Origin: Paenibacillus sp. FSL R7-0273
GTDB lineage: Bacteria > Bacillota > Bacilli > Paenibacillales > Paenibacillaceae
Length of the DNA: 64,000 bases
NCBI RefSeq assembly: GCF_000758625.1
Contig: NZ_CP009283.1
Location: 3,049,501 to 3,113,500 of the forward strand
Reading direction: 5' to 3'
Shown: piece after piece, positions 44,211 to 53,498 of the stretch
How positions within the stretch are numbered: position 1 is the first letter of the stretch
Layout: every line of letters begins with the position of its first letter
Notes under the pieces: model-generated
What the model was told of the DNA's origin: nothing
The model's database searches: none
Seen by the model: only the letters and a program-made list of their open reading frames with translations
Program-made: the position numbers and the translations under genes

Positions 44211-45272
44211 ATGAAGAAATCGAAACTTTGGGCCGGTCTGGGCCTGTGCCTGATGCTGGTTGCTGCAGGCTGCGGAAATAACAATGCGGTTAACACGGAG
44301 GCAGCGAATTCCGGGAATACACCGGCTGCTTCAACCAACGCACCTGCAGATGCAGCCAAATCCTACAAGATTGCTATTTCGCAATATGTTGAGCATCCGT
44401 CGCTGGATGCTACACGTGACGGCTTTCTGGCTGCATTGAAGGATGCCGGTATTGTCGAAGGCGAGAACCTGACAGTAGACCTGCAGAACGCCCAGGCGGA
44501 CCAGGCCAACAACCTCTCCATTGCACAGAAAATTGCCGGAGACAAAAATGATCTGGTGCTGGGTATTGCCACACCTTCCGCTCAGGCGGTCGTGCAGAAT
44601 GTTAAGGATACGCCGATTCTGTTCGCTGCAGTAACGGACCCGCTGGATGCCAAGATTGTCAGCGACCTTGATCATCCGGGCGGCAATGTTTCCGGTGCAT
44701 CGGATACCAACCCTGAGGCTATTACCCGGCTGATGAACTTCATTGCCACCCAGTTCCCGGATGTGAAGAAGCTCGGCCTTGTCATTAATGAAGGTGAACC
44801 CAATGCGGTTGTTATGGCGGGTATTGCCAAGGAAGAGCTGGACAAGCACGGGATTGAGCTGGTGAAGGCGGCAATTACTAATACTTCAGAAGTAAAGCAG
44901 GCAGCAGAATCTTTGGTGGGACGTGTAGATGCCTTCTACATCACCCTGGATAACTCGGTCGTAAGCGGCGTTGATGCTGTTATCCAGACTGCTAACGACA
45001 ATAAGCTGCCGTTCTTCTCGGCGGACCGCGATACGGTTGAGAAGGGCGCTTTTGCCACCGTCGGCTTCAAATACTATGACCATGGCTACCAGGTTGGGGA
45101 AATGGCTGTTGATGTCCTTAAGAACGGCACAAGCCCTGGCGACATGAAGGTTACTATGCAGGAGAAGCTGGACCTGATTATTAACCTGAAGGCTGCTGCG
45201 GCTCAAGGAATTGAAGTTACTGATGCCATCAAGGCTGAAGTGAGCGATCAGGAGAACAATATCATTCAATAA
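44211..45272 (+). CDS. ABC transporter substrate-binding lipoprotein (TrpX-like)
   Basis: A 353-residue lipoprotein with lipobox VAAGC and a low-complexity linker rich in N, A and T after it. The body is the ABC_sub_bind family (YKIAISQYVEHPSLDATRDG, VLGIATPSAQAVVQN, LFAAVTDPLDAKIV). This family goes with the two following genes in a three-part importer. In related bacteria the system is predicted to import tryptophan (TrpXYZ) on regulatory grounds; the substrate here is not proven. AAAAGGGG precedes the start. Confidence 0.87.
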   Translation: MKKSKLWAGLGLCLMLVAAGCGNNNAVNTEAANSGNTPAASTNAPADAAKSYKIAISQYVEHPSLDATRDGFLAALKDAGIVEGENLTVDLQNAQADQANNLSIAQKIAGDKNDLVLGIATPSAQAVVQNVKDTPILFAAVTDPLDAKIVSDLDHPGGNVSGASDTNPEAITRLMNFIATQFPDVKKLGLVINEGEPNAVVMAGIAKEELDKHGIELVKAAITNTSEVKQAAESLVGRVDAFYITLDNSVVSGVDAVIQTANDNKLPFFSADRDTVEKGAFATVGFKYYDHGYQVGEMAVDVLKNGTSPGDMKVTMQEKLDLIINLKAAAAQGIEVTDAIKAEVSDQENNIIQ

Positions 45273-45340
45273 AAGCCAGACATCATAATGGGGCGATCCC
45301 GTAAGGGACGCCTCTTGCCGCTTGAAGGGGGAAGTCACCA

Positions 45341-46267
45341 ATGTATAATTCAATGCTCGGAGCCGTGGAAATGGGCCTCTTGTATGCGTTTATGGCTTTA
45401 GGGGTTTACATCACGTTCCGGATTCTCGATTTTCCTGATTTGACTGTAGACGGAAGCTTTACAACCGGCGGGGCTATCGCCGCTGTAATGATTACGAACG
45501 GAGCCGCACCGTGGCTGGCTACGCTTTGTGCGCTCGCCGGCGGTATGCTGGCAGGAATGTGTACAGGCCTGCTGCACACGAAGGGCAAGATCAACGGACT
45601 GCTGTCAGGAATTCTCATGATGATTGCGCTTTATTCCATCAATCTGCGGATTCTCGGCAAACCTAACGTTTCACTGATGGGGGAGAACACGCTGTTCAGC
45701 TCCATCGATCCATTGCTTGTTATGCCTTTTGTTGTCATTCTGGTCAAAGTTCTGATGGATCTGTTCCTGCGGACTGATCTTGGACTTGCCCTGCGGGCGA
45801 CCGGTGACAATTCACGGATGATCCGCAGCTTTGGGGTCAACACAGATACTACGACTATTCTCGGCATCAGTCTGTCGAACGGTATGGTTGCACTCTCTGG
45901 TGCACTTATCGCCCAGTACTCGACTTTTGCCGATTCATCTATGGGTATTGGTATGATCGTTATCGGTCTGGCTTCCGTTATTATCGGGGAAGCGATCTTC
46001 GGAGCGGGCAGTGTCTTCCGGGCTACCCTGGCAGCGGTTCTGGGCTCAATCGTATACCGGATTGTTGTGGCACTCGCCCTGCGTGTGCCTTGGCTGGAAG
46101 CCTCGGATTTAAAGCTGATTACAGCAATCATCGTTATCGTAGCCCTGCTGTTCCCGTCGGTTCAGCGCTATCTCAAGACGAAGAGCACGGCACGCAGACG
46201 TACAGCTGAGCTGGCAGAGCAGGCCTTGCGCAGCAAGAAAGGGGGAACAGCCAATGCTAAAGCTTGA
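45341..46267 (+). CDS. ABC transporter permease (TrpY-like, branched-chain type)
   Basis: A 308-residue membrane protein with about eight to nine helices of the BPD_transp_2 permease family. Typical stretches are ITFRILDFPDLTVDGSFTTG and TDLGLALRATGDNSRMIRSFG, the latter being the coupling loop that contacts the ATPase. GAAGGGGGAAGT lies before the start. It overlaps the ATPase gene by 14 nt and forms the importer with its two neighbours. Confidence 0.88.
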   Translation: MYNSMLGAVEMGLLYAFMALGVYITFRILDFPDLTVDGSFTTGGAIAAVMITNGAAPWLATLCALAGGMLAGMCTGLLHTKGKINGLLSGILMMIALYSINLRILGKPNVSLMGENTLFSSIDPLLVMPFVVILVKVLMDLFLRTDLGLALRATGDNSRMIRSFGVNTDTTTILGISLSNGMVALSGALIAQYSTFADSSMGIGMIVIGLASVIIGEAIFGAGSVFRATLAAVLGSIVYRIVVALALRVPWLEASDLKLITAIIVIVALLFPSVQRYLKTKSTARRRTAELAEQALRSKKGGTANAKA

Positions 46268-47048
46268 TAATGTGTCCAAGCTGTTCAATCCCGGTACGCC
46301 TGACGAAAAAATCGCCCTGCTGGGCATCGACCTGGAGCTGAAGGCCGGCGATTTTGTAACGATCATCGGCAGTAACGGTGCAGGCAAGTCTACATTAATG
46401 AATGTGATCTCCGGTGTGATGAAGCCGGACCTGGGTGAAGCGCGGATTGAAGGGAATTCAATCAGTCATCTGCCTGAGTTCCAGCGGGCCCGCTGGATCG
46501 GCCGGGTCTTCCAGGACCCGATGGCCGGTACAGCCCCGCATATGACGATTGAAGAGAATCTGGCGATGGCCTACAAGCGCGGCCAGACCCGCGGCCTCGC
46601 CTTCGGGGTGAATGCGGCCAGACGTACTGTATTCCGTGAACAATTGAGCCGCCTGGGCATCGGCCTTGAGAACCGGCTGCGGGCCAAGGTGGGGCTGTTA
46701 TCCGGAGGGGAGCGGCAGGCGCTGAGCCTGCTGATGGCAACCTTTACCCAGCCGCAGATTCTGCTGCTGGACGAGCATACGGCAGCGCTTGACCCTGCCC
46801 GTGCAGACCTGATCACCAAGCTGACAGAGAATATCGTCCGTGAAATGAAGCTGACCACACTGATGGTTACCCATAATATGGAGCAGGCCATCCGTCTGGG
46901 CAACCGCCTGATTATGATGGATAAAGGCTCCATTATCCTCGACATTGACGAAACGCGCAAAAAGGATCTGACTGTTGAACGCCTGCTGGGAGAGTTCGAA
47001 ACCATTAGCGGACATAAGCTGGCAGATGACCGGATGATGCTGGGGTAA
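46254..47048 (+). CDS. ABC transporter ATP-binding protein (TrpZ-like)
   Basis: A 264-residue ATPase subunit. Walker A GSNGAGKSTLM, Q-loop VFQDPM, signature LSGGERQALSL, Walker B ILLLDEHTAALDP and the H-loop MVTHNME are all present, so it should be active. It drives the importer formed with the lipoprotein and permease. The start lies inside the permease gene, so translation is probably coupled. Confidence 0.9.
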   Translation: MLKLDNVSKLFNPGTPDEKIALLGIDLELKAGDFVTIIGSNGAGKSTLMNVISGVMKPDLGEARIEGNSISHLPEFQRARWIGRVFQDPMAGTAPHMTIEENLAMAYKRGQTRGLAFGVNAARRTVFREQLSRLGIGLENRLRAKVGLLSGGERQALSLLMATFTQPQILLLDEHTAALDPARADLITKLTENIVREMKLTTLMVTHNMEQAIRLGNRLIMMDKGSIILDIDETRKKDLTVERLLGEFETISGHKLADDRMMLG

Positions 47049-47060
47049 GCTGAATCCATA

Positions 47061-47106
47061 CACACCGAAGGACCGTGCAGAATAACCTGCACGGTCCTTC
47101 GGTGTG
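47061..47106. terminator. Perfect 20-bp hairpin between convergent genes
   Basis: CACACCGAAGGACCGTGCAG (47061-47080) is exactly complementary to the arm at 47087-47106, with a 6-nt loop AATAAC. There is no long T run on either side, but its place between two converging genes suits a bidirectional terminator. Confidence 0.7.
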
Positions 47107-47121
47107 TTTAGGTGTCTCTAT

Positions 47122-47613
47122 TTATACTGCTGCCGCCAGCGCTTCTCTCAGCTGTGCCAGGTGACGCTCCTCATGAATGCCGACAAAATCAACCCACTGG
47201 GCCACATCCATCATACCGAAGACCGGGTGCGGATATACTCTGCGGCTCCATATATCCTTGTCACTCTGTGCCAGCACTGCTTCCAGCGCGGCCCGGGATT
47301 GGTCCAGCCGCGCCCGGACGTCACCCAGCGGGATAAATTCCCCAGCCGGAACCAGATGTGCAGGTGCATCAATAAAGCGTGAGCGGTCTAGCGTCAGCTG
47401 GTAGGGCTTTGGCTCAGCGGTTGTGTCACTGTCCGCTGCAAGAGCCTGCATAATGCCGGCGGTGATTGCTTTTTCCATCAGATAAAGATGCTCCATGATT
47501 TGCACGGCCGACCATTTGCCCTCAGCAGGCTTCAGGTTCAGCGTTTCTGACGACAGGCCTGATACGGCCTCGTAAATCTGCCCGCGGATGTCTTCATTAT
47601 GCGTCATCATCAT
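47122..47613 (-). CDS. DinB family protein
   Basis: A 163-residue DinB-like four-helix protein. The likely metal-binding histidines are in MEHLYLME and GIHEERHLAQL. Members include bacillithiol- or mycothiol-dependent enzymes and damage-inducible proteins; the reaction here is unknown. AAAGGAGA sits before a run of three ATG codons at 47613. It converges on the ABC importer across a large hairpin. Confidence 0.85.
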   Translation of the reverse strand: MMMTHNEDIRGQIYEAVSGLSSETLNLKPAEGKWSAVQIMEHLYLMEKAITAGIMQALAADSDTTAEPKPYQLTLDRSRFIDAPAHLVPAGEFIPLGDVRARLDQSRAALEAVLAQSDKDIWSRRVYPHPVFGMMDVAQWVDFVGIHEERHLAQLREALAAAV

Positions 47614-47783
47614 TGTAGTCTCCTTTGCATGCTTATAGAGTTGATTGTGCTTACAGACTGCAGCTGATATTTTCTAATGGTATCCATATTGATCCAGGAA
47701 GTCAAAATGTCCGTGACCCGGTTCATTTCGGTGAATGCGAGGTAAAGGTTAGGGAAAGAACAACAACAGGAGGGAACATAACG

Positions 47784-48575
47784 ATGGCAGAACTTAAATT
47801 GACAGGCAAAGTAGCAATTGTAACCGGCGGCGGGTCAGGGATCGGTAAGGCATCTGTTCTGGAATTTGCGAGAAACGGCGCCAAGGTCATCTTACTGGAC
47901 CGTACCCCTGATAATGCTGAAAAAGTAAAGCGTCAGGTGGAGCAGGCAGGCGGAGAGGCACATGTCATCGAGTGTGATATTGAACAGCCGCAGCAGGTGA
48001 AGGAAGCAATCGACCAGGCGGCTGCCAAATGGGGCAGACTGGATATAGTATTCGCAAACGCCGGAATTAACGGGTCGATGGCGCCGATTGAAACGATGGA
48101 GGTGGAGGACTGGGATCAGACCATTCATATCAACCTTCGCGGAACCTTCGCAACCGTTAAATACTCTATACCGCATTTGAGGGATAACGGCGGCAGTATT
48201 CTGATCAACAGCTCCATTAACGGGAACCGTGTCTTTTCCAATGTCGGATTTTCGGCCTACAGTACTACTAAGGCTGGGCAGGTTGCTTTTATGAAAATGG
48301 CAGCGCTTGAGCTGGCCCAGTACAAAATTAGAGTAAACGCAATATGTCCGGGAGCGATCTCCACCAACATCGATGACAACACCTATCCTTCAGAGGATCT
48401 GAAGGAAGTGCAGATACCGGTTGAATTCCCTGAGGGTGATCAGCCGCTGGAGGAGGGGCCGGGACGTCCGGACCAGGTAGCCAAGCTGGCGCTTTTCCTC
48501 GCTTCAAATGATTCTGATCATATTACAGGTACTGAAATCTATTGTGACGGCGCTGAATCACTGCTGCACGGCTAG
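47784..48575 (+). CDS. Short-chain dehydrogenase/reductase (SDR)
   Basis: A 263-residue classical SDR oxidoreductase. The cofactor loop is VTGGGSGIGKAS, followed by FANAGINGSM, the catalytic serine in SILINSSINGNR and the YSTTK tyrosine-lysine pair. An aspartate after strand 2 (LLDRT) suggests NAD(H) preference. The substrate is unknown. AGGAGGG (47768-47774) supports ATG 47784; the 53-codon in-frame extension from 47625 has no family resemblance. Confidence 0.9.
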   Translation: MAELKLTGKVAIVTGGGSGIGKASVLEFARNGAKVILLDRTPDNAEKVKRQVEQAGGEAHVIECDIEQPQQVKEAIDQAAAKWGRLDIVFANAGINGSMAPIETMEVEDWDQTIHINLRGTFATVKYSIPHLRDNGGSILINSSINGNRVFSNVGFSAYSTTKAGQVAFMKMAALELAQYKIRVNAICPGAISTNIDDNTYPSEDLKEVQIPVEFPEGDQPLEEGPGRPDQVAKLALFLASNDSDHITGTEIYCDGAESLLHG

Positions 48576-48790
48576 ATCCTTCTAAACAGGCACTGGCAGG
48601 CATAGTATGTTATGAATAGTTCCTCTACCGAAGAAACGGATTCCATCCGCGGCAATGCTGCAGCAGCCTCTAGCAGGTTAATGCGGTATGCAGCAGAGCG
48701 GCATGCGTTTCTTCTTTATTTAAAAATATTAAGAGCCTGTCCGCCGTTTTCAGGTATACTAATTTTATCTGTTTTTTTAGAGGAGGAGCC

Positions 48791-49513
48791 ATGAGTATTG
48801 ATCTTCATACAGAATCGATAATAAAACTGCTGGTGGCCATGCTGTTCGGGCTGTTCATCGGCATCGACCGGCAATTAAAGCAGAAACCGCTGGGGATCCG
48901 GACCAGCATGGTTATCAGCATCGCAAGCTGTCTGGTGACGCTCGTCTCCATTCATGCCTACGACAAGTTTGGCGGGGCGGAGCATCCTACGATGGACCCG
49001 ATGCGTCTGGCAGCCCAGATTGTGAGCGGAATCGGTTTCTTAGGGGCCGGGGTTATTTTGCGCAGGGGCGGAGATGCTATTTCAGGCCTGACCTCAGCGG
49101 CACTTATCTGGACGGCCTCGGGGATCGGAATTGCGGTAGGCGCAGGCTTTTATCTGGAGGCAGGCTATGCGGTGGTGCTGCTTATGTTCGCTGTTAACGC
49201 AGTCCCGCTGCTGATCAAGGCGATTGGGCCTGAGGTGCTTAACAAGCACGAAATCTCAGTCAAAATCATCATGGAGCCTAACTACGTGCTGACTGAGGTC
49301 ATTCAGAAAATTGAGGGCCGTCCAATGACAGAACAGCGTAAATCACGTAAACCGGGCCGGGCCATCCGGCGGATGAAAATCAAGGATCTCGATGACGGCC
49401 GTCAGATGATTGATATGGTTTTGTCTGCGCCTGACCATGATTATGCGACAGAAATCTATTATGATGTGAAAAAAATTGAACATGTCATGAGCGTCGAAGT
49501 GGAACAATTGTAA
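48791..49513 (+). CDS. MgtC/SapB family membrane protein
   Basis: A 240-residue protein. The N-terminal half has four hydrophobic helices with the MgtC signature GLFIGIDRQLKQKPLGIRTS and QIVSGIGFLGAGVIL. The C-terminal half is a soluble ACT-like domain. MgtC proteins affect magnesium homeostasis and, in Salmonella, inhibit the ATP synthase; SapB-type members in Firmicutes are less studied. AGAGGAGGAG precedes the start. The preceding 215 nt hold no gene I accept. Confidence 0.9.
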   Translation: MSIDLHTESIIKLLVAMLFGLFIGIDRQLKQKPLGIRTSMVISIASCLVTLVSIHAYDKFGGAEHPTMDPMRLAAQIVSGIGFLGAGVILRRGGDAISGLTSAALIWTASGIGIAVGAGFYLEAGYAVVLLMFAVNAVPLLIKAIGPEVLNKHEISVKIIMEPNYVLTEVIQKIEGRPMTEQRKSRKPGRAIRRMKIKDLDDGRQMIDMVLSAPDHDYATEIYYDVKKIEHVMSVEVEQL

Positions 49514-49597
49514 AAATGCCGTGTTACCGCTTCCCAAGATGTGTTAATCTATCTTAGAGAGTCATTTTGAGGATATGGAAGGGAGAACAAATTTACA

Positions 49598-50587
49598 ATG
49601 TCGATTACAGCCTATGAAGGACAATTTGAAGGGGAAGCAGCGGTCTGGCTGAAGGCCGGACGTTATGAGGCGGCGATTCTGCCGCACATCGGGGGCAACC
49701 TGATCTGCTTCCGCGATACCGAGAACGGATACCGTTTCCTGCATGAGCCAGGCGCTGAGGAGATGGAGGATTTCAAGGCCAGTCCGGGAATTCACGGCAT
49801 TCCGGTGCTGTTCCCTCCAAACCGTTATGAAGACGGGGAATTCCCGTTTAACGGCCGGACTTATCATCTTCCGGTGAACGAGACGGCGACGGGGAACCAT
49901 CTTCACGGCTTTTTACATACTGCTGCCTGGGAAGTTGAGGAGTTTGGCAGTGGTAAAAGCGAAAGCTTCGTCACCGTAGTCATCAAGGTGGATGAGAACC
50001 ATCCGTCTTATCAATATCTGCCGTTCAAATACACGGTTAAGCTGCGCTACACGCTTAGTGAAGACGGATTGTCCCAGCAGCTGCAGGTGCACAACGACGG
50101 TGAAGAGCTGATGCCATGTCTGTTGGCATTCCATACCGCTATTAATGCGCCGTTTGCTCCGGGCAGCACTCCGCAGGATTACAAAGTGAAGCTGACGATC
50201 GGCGACCGTTGGGAGCTCAATGAGCGTATGCTGCCTACAGGTGCCTTCCAGGAGCTGACCGCGGACGAAATTGCCCTGCGCGATGAAGGCCTGTACCCGT
50301 TCTATGCGCCAATGGACAACCATTATACTGCAGTTGCGCAGAACGGCCGTAACCGGATGGAGCTAACGGACAGTAAGGCTGGAGTAACACTGGTGTATGA
50401 TGTCGGTACTTCGTACAAGCAGTGGATGATCTGGAACAACGGGGCAACCGAAGGCTTCTTCTGCCCTGAGCCGCAGATTAACCTTGTAAATGCGCCTAAG
50501 GTTGATCTGCCAGCCGATGAAATCGGACTGTTCAGCCTGGCTCCCGGAGAGTTCTGGGAAGAGACCGGCCGTCTGTATGTAAAATAA
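49598..50587 (+). CDS. Aldose 1-epimerase family protein
   Basis: A 329-residue galactose-mutarotase-like beta-sandwich protein that would interconvert alpha and beta anomers of sugars or act on a related carbohydrate. Catalytic-region motifs are visible: NHLHGFLHTAAWEV, and a glutamate near the C-terminus in EGFFCPEPQI. The substrate is unknown. GGAAGGGAG lies upstream. A terminator follows. Confidence 0.88.
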   Translation: MSITAYEGQFEGEAAVWLKAGRYEAAILPHIGGNLICFRDTENGYRFLHEPGAEEMEDFKASPGIHGIPVLFPPNRYEDGEFPFNGRTYHLPVNETATGNHLHGFLHTAAWEVEEFGSGKSESFVTVVIKVDENHPSYQYLPFKYTVKLRYTLSEDGLSQQLQVHNDGEELMPCLLAFHTAINAPFAPGSTPQDYKVKLTIGDRWELNERMLPTGAFQELTADEIALRDEGLYPFYAPMDNHYTAVAQNGRNRMELTDSKAGVTLVYDVGTSYKQWMIWNNGATEGFFCPEPQINLVNAPKVDLPADEIGLFSLAPGEFWEETGRLYVK

Positions 50588-50623
50588 ACAGCTTGAACAC
50601 GATTCTGCTGTGCAAATCTATTC

Positions 50624-50662
50624 AAAGCGGGCTGCAGCCTTAACGCTGCAGCCCGCTTTTTT
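50624..50662 (+). terminator. Terminator after the aldose epimerase gene
   Basis: AAAGCGGGCTGCAG pairs with CTGCAGCCCGCTTT around CCTTAACG, followed by T residues. Confidence 0.85.
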
Positions 50663-50812
50663 GCTGATCTGTATATAAACAGTGGTATATGGCGGTCCGG
50701 CGGATGTGAAGAATAGGGGCAGCGGAAGACTTGGCAACAAGTCTTTTTAATATAGCTTTAAGCTTGATGGCGTATACTACACGTTTATTATAGATTGGAG
50801 TAGGTGGTTTAC

Positions 50813-52621
50813 TTGCGTCACAAGCTTTTTGCACAACATAGCTGGATGTTTCCGGCATTTCTGCTGCTGGGCGGATTTGGGCTGAACTTCTATCTGCAGA
50901 CAACCTCATCAGGCCTGGAGCCGGTAAAGGTGATAAACTGGATCAGTGAATATCCGCTGCTGTATGCTTCCGGCAGCCTGTTTCTCTGTTTCCTGCTGCT
51001 GGCCGCGTCGGTGCTCCTGCCCAACATGTATATCGGGCCTTTCATAGTCATGCTTTTATGTGCCGTTGTTGGTACTGCTGATTATAAAAAGCTGCAGACA
51101 ACCGGGGAGCCGCTGTTTCCCTGGGATCTGCTGCTGCTCAAAAACGCTGCGGATATGCTTACCATCACTAAAGGCATGATCTCGCCGATGATGCTTGCTG
51201 CAGCGGTGCTGGCTGCTGCTGTAGTGATCTGGCTGCTGCGCAGGCTGCCTGAGGTTAAGCTGCGCCTGCCGCTCAGGCTGCTGCTGGGCTCTGTGTCTGT
51301 GCTGCTGCTGGCTGGTTTTATCACTATGATCGGCGGACAGACCTCACTGTCATCCTCTATGAAGTACCAGAATATATTCTGGAACCAGAAGGTGAACTAT
51401 GCACAGAACGGTTTTCTTTACGCCTTTACAGGCAATCTCCGCCAGAATCTGATGGAGCAGCCTGAAGGGTACAGCCGCCACAATATTGAGGCAATTGCAG
51501 CCAAATACAGCCAACTGCTGCCGGGTGATACAGCTGTACCTCCGGCAGGAGAGCAGCCTAATATTCTGTTCATGATGGATGAAGCCTTTTTTGATCCGAC
51601 ACGCCTTGGCGGTCTGACCTTTAGCAGTGACCCCTTAAGCTTTATTCATGGGTCAGAGAATAAGGCTCCTTCAGGCTATCTGCTTTCACCTGAATTCGGG
51701 GGAAATACGGCCAATGTTGAATTTGAAGCGCTGACCGGGCTGTCCATGTATTTCTTGAAGGACGGGGCTATTCCATACCAGCAGAAGCTTGTCAAAATGA
51801 ATGCTCTGCCTTCTATCGTCAGCATACTGAAGGAGCGGGGCTACAGGGCCGAGGCACTGCATCCGTATGATGAAACCTTTTATAACCGGAACAGGGTATA
51901 TCCGATGCTCGGCTTTGATTCCTTCACCAGTGAAAAGGAGCTTGGTGACAGCGGCCGTATTACACCTGGAGGTTACATATCCGATAAGTTTGCCGTGCAG
52001 GAGGCGGTAAGCCGGTTTAAGTCAGCAGCAGAGCCTTTGTTTCTGCATCTGGTAACCATGCAGAACCACTTCCCGTTCACCAAGGGGCAGAACGGGCCGA
52101 ACACCATAGCGGTCAGCGGGATCAAGTCTGAATATAAGGATGAGATGGAGACCTATGTCCAGAACAGCAAACTTACGGACGAGGCGCTATCCTTGCTGCA
52201 GAGGGAGCTGCTGACAATCAGTAGACCTACCATTGCCGTATTCTGGGGCGATCATCTGCCTGCGTTGTCTGCAGGTATTTATTCGGATGCAGGCTGGGAA
52301 GGGGAGCCCCGGCTAAAGCATGAAACTACGCTGATGTTCCTGGCGAACTTCGACATTGGCGCGGCTCCGCTCGGAACGCTAAGCCCGGCATTTCTGGGGC
52401 CGGAAGTATTCCAGATGTCCGGGCTGTCTATGCCGCCTTTTTATAAGCTGCTGAGTCAGGTTCAGGCGGAGCTGCCCGGTCTCAGCAAGGCTGCGCTGAT
52501 TGGCTCAGGCGGTCCGCTCACAGGCCTGACCAGCCGGCAGCAGGAGCTTCTGAACGATTACCGGCTGGTTGAGTACGACCTGCTGGAGGGTGAAAGCTAC
52601 TCGTCTGAGCTGTTATTCTGA
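50813..52621 (+). CDS. LTA synthase family sulfatase (phosphoglycerol transferase-like)
   Basis: A 602-residue membrane enzyme of the LtaS family. Five N-terminal helices occupy about residues 10-185, then comes an extracellular alkaline-phosphatase-fold domain. Metal and catalytic motifs: ILFMMDEAFFDP, the nucleophile threonine in GGNTANVEFEAL (GKTSD in LtaS), HLVTMQNHFPF and FWGDHLPAL. It would transfer phosphoglycerol to a wall polymer or glycolipid, or hydrolyse a similar ester. TTG 50813 has AGGTGG upstream; GTG 50804 is the alternative. LtaS proper versus a side branch cannot be decided here. Confidence 0.85.
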   Translation: MRHKLFAQHSWMFPAFLLLGGFGLNFYLQTTSSGLEPVKVINWISEYPLLYASGSLFLCFLLLAASVLLPNMYIGPFIVMLLCAVVGTADYKKLQTTGEPLFPWDLLLLKNAADMLTITKGMISPMMLAAAVLAAAVVIWLLRRLPEVKLRLPLRLLLGSVSVLLLAGFITMIGGQTSLSSSMKYQNIFWNQKVNYAQNGFLYAFTGNLRQNLMEQPEGYSRHNIEAIAAKYSQLLPGDTAVPPAGEQPNILFMMDEAFFDPTRLGGLTFSSDPLSFIHGSENKAPSGYLLSPEFGGNTANVEFEALTGLSMYFLKDGAIPYQQKLVKMNALPSIVSILKERGYRAEALHPYDETFYNRNRVYPMLGFDSFTSEKELGDSGRITPGGYISDKFAVQEAVSRFKSAAEPLFLHLVTMQNHFPFTKGQNGPNTIAVSGIKSEYKDEMETYVQNSKLTDEALSLLQRELLTISRPTIAVFWGDHLPALSAGIYSDAGWEGEPRLKHETTLMFLANFDIGAAPLGTLSPAFLGPEVFQMSGLSMPPFYKLLSQVQAELPGLSKAALIGSGGPLTGLTSRQQELLNDYRLVEYDLLEGESYSSELLF

Positions 52622-52662
52622 AGCAGGAAACCGGTTGCATTTTGTGGAAATAGTAGGGATGC

Positions 52663-52691
52663 TTGCACTGCCCTGCAAAGCATTGGATAAT
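52663..52691 (+). promoter_or_regulatory. Putative promoter for the TraX gene
   Basis: TTGCAC (52663-52668), a 17-nt spacer and GATAAT (52686-52691). The -10 is good and the -35 moderate. It lies about 36 nt upstream of the TraX-family gene. Confidence 0.4.
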
Positions 52692-52727
52692 AGCACTCAG
52701 AGAACTCATTTAACAGGAGGCAAGTAG

Positions 52728-53396
52728 ATGCAGATTATCGCAATGCTGACTATGCTGATTGACCACGTCGGCTACATTTTTTTTCCTTATGAAATGGGCT
52801 GGAGAATAGTGGGGAGAATCGCCTTTCCGATTTACTGCTACGCGCTGGTACAAGGGCATATACATACTAAATCAACACCAAAGTATCTGCTGCGTCTGCT
52901 GCTGATCGCGGTCATTGCGCAGGTGCCGTACAATATGGCGCTGGATCCCGGCGGCTGGAACGTCGTATTCACGCTGCTGCTCTCCGCGATTGTGCTTGTC
53001 ATCCTGGATAAGCTGCCGTCCCTTTGGTTCGGCATTCCGCTTGTGCTGCTTGCCGTCTATATGATGGATACGCTGCCGCTGGATTACAATGCCTATGGTC
53101 TGTTACTGGTGCTGGTTTTCCGCTACGCGCGCTCCTATTATCTGATCCTGGCCCATTTTCTGCTGAACGGCTTTTATCTGTTCTACAGCGGCTGGCTTGT
53201 CCAAATGTATAGTATTATGCCGACGCTTGTTATCGCTGTATTTCCTGCAGCGTGGACCTATCTTGAGCGCAGACGGCTGCCCCGCTGGGTATGGTGGTCC
53301 TTTTATCCGGGACATCTGGCCATTTTGGCAGCGATAAAGATTCTCAATACCCAGGAATGGGTAAATATTCAATGGCGGACTCTGTTTATGCTTTAA
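52728..53396 (+). CDS. TraX family membrane protein
   Basis: A 222-residue integral membrane protein with about seven helices. The TraX-family N-terminus is IIAMLTMLIDHVGYIFFP and a conserved GRIAFPIYCYALVQG follows. In F plasmids TraX acetylates pilin; chromosomal homologues in Firmicutes are likely O- or N-acyltransferases of unknown target. AGGAGGCAAG precedes the start. It follows the LTA-synthase-like gene, hinting at cell-envelope modification, but that is inference from location. Confidence 0.85.
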   Translation: MQIIAMLTMLIDHVGYIFFPYEMGWRIVGRIAFPIYCYALVQGHIHTKSTPKYLLRLLLIAVIAQVPYNMALDPGGWNVVFTLLLSAIVLVILDKLPSLWFGIPLVLLAVYMMDTLPLDYNAYGLLLVLVFRYARSYYLILAHFLLNGFYLFYSGWLVQMYSIMPTLVIAVFPAAWTYLERRRLPRWVWWSFYPGHLAILAAIKILNTQEWVNIQWRTLFML

Positions 53397-53498
53397 AAAA
53401 TTTCCTGTAACCGGGAAATACAGCACCTTTGAATGCTGATCCTCCCTCTTTTTGAGTTGATGGATAGATGTACAAATAACCTATGAAGGAGTCATGCT

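Noticed and set aside
48612..48794. 60-codon frame ending at the mgtC-like start
   Set aside because: Weak ribosome binding site, no family, and it covers the region that must hold the next gene's promoter. The ATGA overlap is likely chance.
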